Below, piece by piece: positions 33,838-40,882 of a stretch of 64,000 nucleotides of DNA (position 1 is its first letter; every line of letters begins with the position of its first letter). The stretch lies in contig JACJWY010000002.1 in assembly GCA_020636955.1 (NCBI GenBank), positions 1 through 64,000 on the forward strand. The letters run 5' to 3'. Source of the DNA: Thermoleophilales bacterium. Its GTDB lineage: Bacteria > Actinomycetota > Thermoleophilia > Solirubrobacterales > 70-9. Under the pieces are notes generated by a model. It did not search any database. It had not been told where the DNA came from and saw only the letters and a program-made list of their open reading frames with translations. The translations under genes and the position numbers were made by a program.

Positions 33838-35758
33838 ATATCGGGGAATTTGGATTCAACTCTTGCGCTCTTTGCATGGCGAGCTGTGCCTTGTCGTCCA
33901 GCCCGGCAATCGCGAACGTTTCTCCGAGTACGAACCAATTCTGCCAGTTGAACGGCTCGTCTCGAGTCGCTTTCTGAGCGGCCTCGATCGCGAGCTCATT
34001 GCGACCGAGCTCGCTAAGAAGTTGCGCCTTCTGGACGCTGGCCGTGGCGGAGTACGGCTGGACGTCCAGCGCGTCATTGGCCTGATCGAGCGCCTTGACC
34101 AGGTCTCCTTCGCGGTAGCTGGCCTGACTCTCGCGAACCAGCCGGTCCCCCTGGTAGGGGAGGAAGATCACCACGAGCGTGATAGCCGAGGCAACTCCGA
34201 ACGCGGCACGCGCATACCATCGCCAGGGGTCGGCCTTGAACCGGGAAGAATCCCGGTTGGCTCTCGAACCTGCTGCCGGACCCAGAGTGGAGGCGGCAAG
34301 TGCCATGAACGCGACCGGGAGAACGGTCATCTCCCAGGCCCAATCCACCCCGGCCGCGACCGCAAACCCGGTCATGCCAGCCGCTGCCGCAGCGATCGGT
34401 GCCCGTCTTCGCGCTTCACCGTTGCCCAGGGCTCGCACTGCTGCGAAAGCGATTGGTCCGAATATGACGAACAAAATGAGCAGGAAGCCCAAGGGTCCGG
34501 TTTCCGCGAGGAACTCGAGGTAAAGCGAGTGGGCGTCACGCATGAACTGGATATCGCCACCATCGCGAGCCCACCAGAACTCGAATGTTCCCGGCCCGAT
34601 GCCCGTGACTGGTTCTTCCTTGCTGGCGTTCCAGGCTGATTTCCAGACTTCGTAGCGAGCGCCGCTGTTGAGATTCCCGAATCTCTCAACCGTTGACCCA
34701 CTTTCCTGCGGCTGCTTGAACTCGTTCCACTTGTCGCCCACAAAGCCGCTACCCAGCGCGACCACGACCACCACAAGGGCGAGCACGCCGGCAATGGCTC
34801 CGACGATCTGGGTGGTGTCCCGACTTACCTCGGGGAGGAAACCTCCGTCTCGCTCGAGCCCCCAGGCGATCAACGCCTGAATCAGCCCGACCAGCAGCAC
34901 GACGATCACGGCGATGGTGATCATCTCGCTGCCCTGCGAGGTTGCGATCGGCCCCAGGTTCCCGTCTCTCAGTTCCTGACGGTCGTTGAGGAAGTTGAAC
35001 ATGATCAGGGTCGCGATGCCGGGCACCACGAGTCCGAGCAGGACCTTGATCCGGCCGGGCACCAGCACGAGCAACACGACCATGCTGGCCGCAGCCGCGA
35101 TCGCTCCGCCTCGCGAGGCGCTCAGATAGATCACCGAGAGCACCAGCGGAATCGCCGCCGCCGAAAGGGCCCTGGTCAGGAGGTCGCGGGCGGCGCCCGC
35201 CCCCCAGGCGAGCGGTCCGAGACCGACCGCCATCAAGGCCGCCAGACCGTTCCAGTACTCGAGCGGGTAGCTGAGCCTGGAAGTCGAGAATCCTTCTGGC
35301 AGCACGGGGACGTTGAAGAGATCAGGATCGAAGCGGGAAGCGAGCGCGACGATTCCGATCACGGTCACGCCCGCGGCCACCCCGGTCACGGTTCGCTCGA
35401 CCCCGTCCCGGGTCTGAATCAGCAACACCAGCACGAAAGTGCCGAGCAGCATCAGTACCCGGGAGAACTCGATCATGCTGCGTTCGGTGCTCTCGGTCCA
35501 GGTGAGCGCGCCCAGCCCGACGAACAAGGCCAGACCGCCCAGCAGTCCGACCCCGACCCAGCCGGCCCTGGTTACCCGCGAAACCGGCAGCAGTCCGCAG
35601 GCGACGCCGAGCAGCGCCAACCAGATGACGATGATCCCGACTTCGCTGCGGATGCCGATGTCGTAACCGCCAGCCTTGAGGCCGAGGTAGACGACCAGGA
35701 TGAACGGCAGGGCAAACTGCAGAACCGATGTCCAGATTCCCGATCTTGAATCAGGCAT
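33806..35758 (-). CDS. O-antigen ligase-like membrane protein with C-terminal TPR repeats
   Basis: A 650-aa protein with about 12 membrane spans and the O-antigen ligase (Wzy_C) signature region: RLSYPLEYWNGLAALMAVG near residue 175, LSASRGGAIAA near 215, and a periplasmic loop with GTFEFWWARDGGDIQFMRDAHSLYLEFLAETG near 385-415. The last about 100 residues are soluble TPR-like repeats (ALDQANDALDVQPYSATA, AIEAAQKATRDEPFNWQNW). It may ligate or polymerise glycan at the cell surface. ATG 35758 follows AGGGAA and lies 25 bp after the wzc stop; an open frame to 35857 would overlap wzc and is not used. Confidence 0.83.
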   Translation of the reverse strand: MPDSRSGIWTSVLQFALPFILVVYLGLKAGGYDIGIRSEVGIIVIWLALLGVACGLLPVSRVTRAGWVGVGLLGGLALFVGLGALTWTESTERSMIEFSRVLMLLGTFVLVLLIQTRDGVERTVTGVAAGVTVIGIVALASRFDPDLFNVPVLPEGFSTSRLSYPLEYWNGLAALMAVGLGPLAWGAGAARDLLTRALSAAAIPLVLSVIYLSASRGGAIAAAASMVVLLVLVPGRIKVLLGLVVPGIATLIMFNFLNDRQELRDGNLGPIATSQGSEMITIAVIVVLLVGLIQALIAWGLERDGGFLPEVSRDTTQIVGAIAGVLALVVVVVALGSGFVGDKWNEFKQPQESGSTVERFGNLNSGARYEVWKSAWNASKEEPVTGIGPGTFEFWWARDGGDIQFMRDAHSLYLEFLAETGPLGFLLILFVIFGPIAFAAVRALGNGEARRRAPIAAAAAGMTGFAVAAGVDWAWEMTVLPVAFMALAASTLGPAAGSRANRDSSRFKADPWRWYARAAFGVASAITLVVIFLPYQGDRLVRESQASYREGDLVKALDQANDALDVQPYSATASVQKAQLLSELGRNELAIEAAQKATRDEPFNWQNWFVLGETFAIAGLDDKAQLAMQRAQELNPNSPIFADQGSPAVG

Positions 35759-35783
35759 CAGGTTTCCCTGGTTTCGTGGTTTG

Positions 35784-37409
35784 TCAATCCTTGCTCGGGG
35801 CCGGAACCGAGGTGGCTTCCTGGCCCGATATGGGGTCCTGGCTCGAGTAGTCGACATCCAGGTTGTAGCCGTAGCTGCCGTAGCCGCCGAAACGGGTCTG
35901 CTTGACCCCGTTTGCGATCACGCCGAGAATCGGCACGCCCGATCGCCGGAACCGCTGCTTGAGACGCAGGGCCGAGTCGCGGGTGGACTTGTCGATCCGG
36001 GACACGATCAGCACGCCGTCCGAGTTGCGGGCCAGGGCGAGCGAATCGGAAACCACGCCAACCGGGGCGGTGTCGATCACGACCAGGTCGTACCGGGTTC
36101 GCACCTCAGCCAGGAAGTTCGCCATCGACTTGCTCTCCAGCAGTTCGGACGGGTTGGGCGGCGGCGTGCCGGCGGCGATTACGTCGAGGGTGCCTCCGGC
36201 CCCGTTGCCGTTCTCACCAAGCACGGACTTGTGCTGGGTGATCGCCTGCAGGTCAACCTGGTTGGTCAGGTACTCGGCCAGGCCCGGCGCCGGCGAAATG
36301 CCATGCTGGCGGGAAAGGCTGGGGCGACGGAGGTCGGTTTCGATCAGCAGGGCCGAACCGGACAGGGCCGCCACGTTGGCGAGGTTCCAGGCCACGGTGC
36401 TCTTGCCTTCTTCCGGTACCTCCGAGGTGACCATCACGATCTTGATCTCGCTGTCGATGTTGAAGTACCGAAGCGACGCCCTGACCATGCGGAAAGACTC
36501 CGCGGCGGCGAAGGGGAGGTGCATCCCCGCTTCGCCTCGATTCGAGGCGGCGATGTCCTCGGTTTCGGGCACGACCCCGAGCACCGGCAGGCCGAAGGCC
36601 TCTTCGACATCATCGGGGTTACGCAGGCGACGGTCGAACCGCTCGGCCGCAAAGGCGGCAAGCAACCCGATCACCAGACCGGCGATCAGGCCGAAAACGG
36701 TGTTCCGGCCCGTCTTGGGACTGGACTTCGAGGTCGGCACGCTGGCCGTCTGGACCAGTTCGACGTTGCCGGTCTGAACCTGGGCAAGGATCCCCAGCTG
36801 CTCCGATGCCGGCTTCAGCTGGGAGACATCCTGTCCCGCGCCCTCAGCGGCGTCGATGATCTTGTCCAGCCTGCGCTTCGATCGGAGGATCTGCTGGCGG
36901 TCGGTGAGCGCCCGGTAGGCGATCACCTGGGCGGCGTAGGTGTTGGCCAGCTTCTGGGCGGTTTCCGGATCCGGATCGGTCGCGGTGACAGTGATCACGT
37001 CCGAATCACCGTCGTTTACTGCCTCAACCTCGTCGGCGACCCGGGCGGCGTCGAAGCCGTCTCCCATCGCCTTCGCGGTCGCGGCCGCGACCGCATCCTG
37101 ATTCACCAATTCAAGGTTGGTTGCCGCCTGACGTTCCTCATCAGTGTTGGTCGGCGTTTCGGAGGTATTGCCGAAGATATCCAGACCGAACTTGGGTTCA
37201 CGGAAAAGCAGGGATGACGACGCCTCGTACTTGGCCTCCTGGAGCAGCGAGAAAGCCAAAGCTGCGAGACCTGCAACTGCGGTGCAAATCAGGATCAGCT
37301 TGGCTCTGCGCCTGAGTACGCTCAGCAAGTGACCGGGCCGAAGTCCCTGGGCCTCCTCGCCCGAAACTTCGTCTTGGTCAGGAAAGGATCCAGGGTTATT
37401 CGCGCTCAA
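35784..37409 (-). CDS. Chain-length determinant (Wzz) fused to bacterial tyrosine kinase
   Basis: A 541-aa Wzc-like co-polymerase/BY-kinase. Residues 25-50 and about 240-262 are the two transmembrane segments around the Wzz periplasmic domain. The cytoplasmic kinase has Walker A VPEEGKSTVAWN near 326-337, A' LLIETDLRRP and Walker B LVVIDTAPVG. A Tyr-rich C-terminus (FGGYGSYGYNLDVDY near 508-522) is the likely autophosphorylation cluster. It controls polymer length and export and should be dephosphorylated by the divergent CpsB-like enzyme. First gene of the wzc-ligase-wzy transcript. Confidence 0.93.
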   Translation of the reverse strand: MSANNPGSFPDQDEVSGEEAQGLRPGHLLSVLRRRAKLILICTAVAGLAALAFSLLQEAKYEASSSLLFREPKFGLDIFGNTSETPTNTDEERQAATNLELVNQDAVAAATAKAMGDGFDAARVADEVEAVNDGDSDVITVTATDPDPETAQKLANTYAAQVIAYRALTDRQQILRSKRRLDKIIDAAEGAGQDVSQLKPASEQLGILAQVQTGNVELVQTASVPTSKSSPKTGRNTVFGLIAGLVIGLLAAFAAERFDRRLRNPDDVEEAFGLPVLGVVPETEDIAASNRGEAGMHLPFAAAESFRMVRASLRYFNIDSEIKIVMVTSEVPEEGKSTVAWNLANVAALSGSALLIETDLRRPSLSRQHGISPAPGLAEYLTNQVDLQAITQHKSVLGENGNGAGGTLDVIAAGTPPPNPSELLESKSMANFLAEVRTRYDLVVIDTAPVGVVSDSLALARNSDGVLIVSRIDKSTRDSALRLKQRFRRSGVPILGVIANGVKQTRFGGYGSYGYNLDVDYSSQDPISGQEATSVPAPSKD

Positions 37410-37592
37410 GTCGTTCCTCCAATAGACATTTGATCGCCGCCGTTGCCTTCAATGAACGAACGGGGATCCCCCCAATTTGCTGGACGCATCGCGCGATTCT
37501 ACTCAAATGGGGGCCGCACTAGGCTTCCGGCCGGGGGCTAGACTGATTGCGTTCCACCGAACGAGTGCTGACCCTGGGGGAGACCCGAGACC

Positions 37593-38363
37593 TTGATCGA
37601 TCTTCACTGCCATTTCCTGCCTGGAATTGACGATGGGCCCGATTCCGAAGCGGGTTCCCTGGACCTTGCCCGGGCCTGGCTGAATGCCGGTGTGGAGCGG
37701 ATTGTGGCGACCCCGCATGTGAACCTGCGGCATCCGAACCGGGCCCGGTCGATCGCAGAAGCCCAGCAGAAGATGCTCCTGGCGCTCGAGCGGGAAAACC
37801 TCGGGCTCAAAGTGGAGACGGGTGCTGAGGTCTCTGCCGGCGTCGCGATCGACATGCCGGACGACGAGCTGGGTCAACTGACGCTCGGTGATTCCGACTG
37901 GCTGCTGATCGAACCCCCCACCTCTTCAACCCCGTTTGCGCTCCATGGCTCGATTTTCGGCATTCGCGGCCGGGGCTGGAACATCCTCCTGGCCCACCCG
38001 GAACGCAATCCGGCGATCCAGGAAGACATGGACCTGCTGGTTTCCCTGGTCGACGGCGGGATCAAGACCCAGGTGACAGCCGGTTCTTTCTCGGGGCGTT
38101 ACGGAAAGACGGCCGCCCGCACGGTGCGGCAGATGATGGACAAGGGTCTCGTCCACACAGTTGCCTCGGACGCCCATCACGCAGTGTTGCGGCCACCGGA
38201 GATGTCTGCCCCGCTGACCGAGGCGGGGTATGGCGCGATGGCCGACTGGCTTTGTCAGGAGATGCCGGCCTGGATTCTCGACGGAGGCCCCGAGCCAAGG
38301 GCACCGGAAAACACCAAGAGCCCCAAAAAGGGGCTCCTGGGACGATTCAGAAATCGCGGGTAA
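37593..38363 (+). CDS. PHP-type tyrosine-protein phosphatase (CpsB/YwqE-like)
   Basis: Metal-dependent phosphatase that reverses autophosphorylation of the BY-kinase. PHP motifs: DLHCHFLPGIDDGP at the N-terminus, ATPHVN near 40, GAEVS near 78, LLAHPERN near 134 and ASDAHH near 190. A C-terminal extension after about residue 235 (Pro/Lys/Arg-rich) is not part of the domain. The start is TTG 37593 with GGGGGAG about 11 nt upstream. It diverges from wzc across 183 bp. Its last codons contain the hairpin that also serves as terminator for the convergent rplKA operon, so the locus abuts rplA without spare DNA. Confidence 0.9.
   Translation: MIDLHCHFLPGIDDGPDSEAGSLDLARAWLNAGVERIVATPHVNLRHPNRARSIAEAQQKMLLALERENLGLKVETGAEVSAGVAIDMPDDELGQLTLGDSDWLLIEPPTSSTPFALHGSIFGIRGRGWNILLAHPERNPAIQEDMDLLVSLVDGGIKTQVTAGSFSGRYGKTAARTVRQMMDKGLVHTVASDAHHAVLRPPEMSAPLTEAGYGAMADWLCQEMPAWILDGGPEPRAPENTKSPKKGLLGRFRNRG
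38318..38336 (-). terminator. rplKA terminator embedded in the end of the CpsB-like gene
   Basis: GAGCCCC-TTTTT-GGGGCTC on the minus strand, followed by TTGGTGTTTT, lies about 40 bp past the rplA stop. It is a credible intrinsic terminator. The same bases code the last residues (SPKKGLLG) of the plus-strand CpsB-like protein. Confidence 0.7.
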
Positions 38364-38372
38364 CGCCGAGGG

Positions 38373-39102
38373 TCAGGCCGTTGCCGGCTCTGATTCGGGG
38401 ACGATCTCGCCTTCGGTGGCGAGGGCCGGGTCGACCGGAATACCGGGACCCATCGTGGTCGAAACCGAGATCGAAATGATGTAGCGGCCCTTGGTCGAGG
38501 CCGGCTTGGCCTTGGTGATCTCGTCGATCACGGTGGCGTAGTTCTCGAGCAGCTTCTCGGGATCGAAGGAGGCCTTGCCGATCACCAGATGGACGATCGC
38601 CTGCCGGTCGGTGCGGTACTCGACCTTGCCGGCCTTGGACTCGCCGACCGCCTTCTCGATGTCTTCGGTCACCGTGCCAACCTTCGGGTTCGGCATCTTG
38701 CCGGAGGGGCCGAGCACGCGGCCCAGACGACCGACCGTCGGCATCATGTCCGGGGTCGCGATGACCACGTCGAAATCGTCGAAGCCACCTTCGATCTTCC
38801 GGCCAGGTCGTCGGCACCGACGATGTCCGGCTCCGGCCGCCTCGGCGTCACGGGCCTTGTCGCCCTGGGCGAAAACTGCGACCCGGACGTCCTTGCCGAG
38901 ACCGTTCGGCAGGGCGAGAGTGCCCTGCAGTTGCTCTTCGGCGTGACGGACGTTCACCCCCAGCCGGATGTGAACCTCGACCGACTCTGTCGAAATTGGT
39001 GGAAGCGGTCTCCCTGATCAGGTTGATCGCTTCGGCCGGCGGGTAGACGTGATCCCGCTGGACCTTCTGGAACTGCTGGCGAAAACGCTTGCCGTGAGCC
39101 AT
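38373..39102 (-). CDS. rplA: 50S ribosomal protein L1 (frame disrupted by small indels)
   Basis: L1 forms the mobile L1 stalk near the E-site and is an autogenous regulator of rplKA in many bacteria. ATG 39102 opens with MAHGKRFRQQF, but homology leaves frame after TASTNFD. Removing one base at about 38986-38988 restores ESVEVHIRLGVNVRHAEEQ. A second short out-of-frame stretch, between about 38799 and 38828, is cured by removing one base and adding one, giving AGADIVGADDLAGKIEGG. The remainder (PDMMPTVGRLGRVLGPSGKMPNPK) is canonical, with a short acidic C-terminal tail. A consensus error is likeliest; a real pseudogene is possible because L1 is dispensable in some bacteria. Confidence 0.85.
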
Positions 39103-39104
39103 GG

Positions 39105-39527
39105 CTACTTGACCTCCACGCCCATCGAGCGGGCGGTGCCGGCGATGATCCGGGAGGCGGCGTCGAGGTCGTTCGCGTTCAGGTCGGGCATCTTGATCTC
39201 GGCGATCTCGCGCACCTGGGCGGCGGTGATCTTGCCGACCTTGTTGGTGTGCGGCTCGCCCGAGCCCTTCGCGATCCCGGCCTTCTCCTTGATCAGGACC
39301 GCGGCGGGCGGGGTCTTCGTGATGAAGGTGAACGAGCGATCCTCGAAGACCGTGATCTCGACGGGGATGATCGTGCCGGAGTCCTGCTGCGTCTGCGCGT
39401 TGAACGCCTTGCAGAAGTCCATGATGTTGACGCCGTGCTGGCCCAGCGCGGGACCGACCGGCGGCGCCGGGTTCGCAGCCCCGGCGGGGATCTGCAGCTT
39501 GATGAGTGTGAGGACCTTCTTGGCCAT
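39105..39527 (-). CDS. rplK: 50S ribosomal protein L11
   Basis: L11 binds the GTPase-associated region of 23S rRNA and takes part in factor-dependent GTP hydrolysis and the stringent response. The 140-aa protein is canonical: LIKLQIPAGAANPAPPVGPALGQHGVNIMDFCKAFN at the N-terminus (proline pair P21/P24 region), and the rRNA-binding C-terminal domain with GSGEPHTNKVGKIT and DLDAASRIIAGTARSMGVEV. Its TAG is 2 bp from the rplA ATG and it follows nusG by about 15 bp. Confidence 0.98.
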   Translation of the reverse strand: MAKKVLTLIKLQIPAGAANPAPPVGPALGQHGVNIMDFCKAFNAQTQQDSGTIIPVEITVFEDRSFTFITKTPPAAVLIKEKAGIAKGSGEPHTNKVGKITAAQVREIAEIKMPDLNANDLDAASRIIAGTARSMGVEVK

Positions 39528-39542
39528 GGTTCGTGAAGCCTC

Positions 39543-40064
39543 CTAGACTTTCTTGACCTGGTCGTAGCCGACCTCGACTGGCGTCTCGCGACCGAAGATC
39601 GAGACGAGGACCTTGAGCTTGGCCGCGTCGTCGTTGATCTCGGCGATCTCGCCGGAGAAGTCGGAGAGCGGGCCACTGATGACCTTGACGCTCTCGCCGA
39701 TCTCGAACTGGGCCTGGGTGCGAGGGCGTTCAGCGGTCTCGCGGTGAAGCAGGCGGTCGATCTCAGCCTTGGTCAGCGGAACCGGTGTGTCCCGGGGACC
39801 GACGAAGCCGGTGACACCCGGGGTGTTCTTGACCAGGCCCCACGCGTCGTCGGTCATCTCCATCTGCACGAGGACGTATCCGGGCATCGTCCGCTTGTCG
39901 GTCGTGACCTTCTTGCCGTCCTTGACCTCGGAGACCTGCTCGGTCGGGACCACGACCTTGCGGACGCGGTGGCCCTGGCCCATCGACTCGATCCGATGCT
40001 CGAGCTTCTGCTTGACCTTGTTCTCCTGGCCGGAGTAAGTGTTGATGACGTACCAGCGATACAT
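39543..40064 (-). CDS. nusG: Transcription termination/antitermination factor NusG
   Basis: NusG binds RNA polymerase, modulates pausing and Rho, and links transcription to translation. The N-terminal NGN domain starts MYRWYVINTYSGQENKVKQKLEHRI and contains PGYVLVQMEM and WGLVKNTPGVTGFVG; the C-terminal KOW domain has IGESVKVISGPLSDFSGEIAEI. 173 aa from ATG 40064, 8 bp after the secE stop with AAGGAAATTC as Shine-Dalgarno. The open frame upstream of 40064 only overlaps secE. The length is compact, without the long N-terminal extension of streptomycete NusG. Confidence 0.98.
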   Translation of the reverse strand: MYRWYVINTYSGQENKVKQKLEHRIESMGQGHRVRKVVVPTEQVSEVKDGKKVTTDKRTMPGYVLVQMEMTDDAWGLVKNTPGVTGFVGPRDTPVPLTKAEIDRLLHRETAERPRTQAQFEIGESVKVISGPLSDFSGEIAEINDDAAKLKVLVSIFGRETPVEVGYDQVKKV

Positions 40065-40072
40065 GAATTTCC

Positions 40073-40582
40073 TTAGATGATCCTCTGAACCAGCCAGTTG
40101 AAGGCGAGGTCGAGGAGTCCGAGATAGACGGCGGCTACGAGCACGAAGACGACGGTCACGGCGGACGCCTGGATCAGGGTATCCCGATCCGGCCACTGCA
40201 CCCGCTTCAGCTCGGCAATGCAGGATGACAGGAATGCGATGACTCCGCCACGCTTGCGCTCGGTCTGGGCTTGCTTCTGCCGCTTGGCGAGCTGCGCTTC
40301 CTCCTGCTTTTTCTGTTCGGCCTTCTTGCGTTTCTCTTCCTGTCTGGCCTGACGCTTCGCTTCCTTGGAGCTCAGCTCCTTCTTCGGGGCGTCAGGAGTT
40401 TCGAGATCCTCTTCCCGGGCTCCGGCGGCAATGCCGGCTTCGACCGCTTCAACTTCGGCGACGTCACCGGACTTAGGCACCTGGGTGTCGTGCTGGGCTT
40501 TTGCCTCAGCCTCCCCTTCGCCCTTTGCCGCAGCCTCGCGCGCACGGCGCTCGGCCTTCCGCTGTGCCCGGGACTTGGCCAC
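40073..40582 (-). CDS. secE: Preprotein translocase subunit SecE with long charged N-terminus
   Basis: SecE clamps SecY in the Sec translocon. The last about 60 residues are the canonical part: IAFLSSCIAELKRVQWPDRDTLIQ, then one transmembrane helix (VTVVFVLVAAVYLGLLDLAF). Before that lies a cytoplasmic extension of about 105 residues rich in Lys, Glu, Arg and Ala (for example KEAKRQARQEEKRKKAEQ), likely helical or disordered. GTG 40582 is the start: its G is shared with the rpmG stop (TAGTG) and AAGGA lies upstream inside rpmG. A longer frame to 40618 would overlap rpmG. Confidence 0.93.
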   Translation of the reverse strand: MAKSRAQRKAERRAREAAAKGEGEAEAKAQHDTQVPKSGDVAEVEAVEAGIAAGAREEDLETPDAPKKELSSKEAKRQARQEEKRKKAEQKKQEEAQLAKRQKQAQTERKRGGVIAFLSSCIAELKRVQWPDRDTLIQASAVTVVFVLVAAVYLGLLDLAFNWLVQRII

Positions 40583-40746
40583 TAACGGGTTTCCTTGTGG
40601 GGCTGGTGCTTGCCGCACCAGCGGCAGTACTTCCGCATCTCGATGCGATCGGGAGTATTGCGCTTCGACTTATTCGTTTGGTAGTTACGACGCTTGCAGT
40701 TCTCACATGCGAGCGTCACCGCGATGCGGACATCTCCGCGTGCCAT
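40582..40746 (-). CDS. rpmG: 50S ribosomal protein L33, zinc-binding form
   Basis: A 54-aa protein found by direct translation: MARGDVRIAVTLACENCKRR at the N-terminus, then NYQTNKSKRNTPDRIEM and KYCRWCGKHQPHKET. It contains the two Cys-x2-Cys pairs (C14/C17 and C41/C44) of the C+ zinc-ribbon form of L33. ATG 40746 is preceded by GAGGAAAT. Its stop shares a base with the secE start, so the two are translationally coupled. First gene of the secE-nusG-rplKA transcript; the 136-bp gap up to 40882 must hold the promoter. Confidence 0.95.
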   Translation of the reverse strand: MARGDVRIAVTLACENCKRRNYQTNKSKRNTPDRIEMRKYCRWCGKHQPHKETR

Positions 40747-40882
40747 ATTTCCTCGCTACTCAGGCAGTTCTGACAAAGTAAAGCCTCAGCCCGGGGGCAG
40801 AGGCGCGTCTAGGAAGAATAACGGTTAAGGGCCGCTTGCGGTTCCTCGCGTCCGGACTGACTGCTAACCGGGATTCGGGCGG

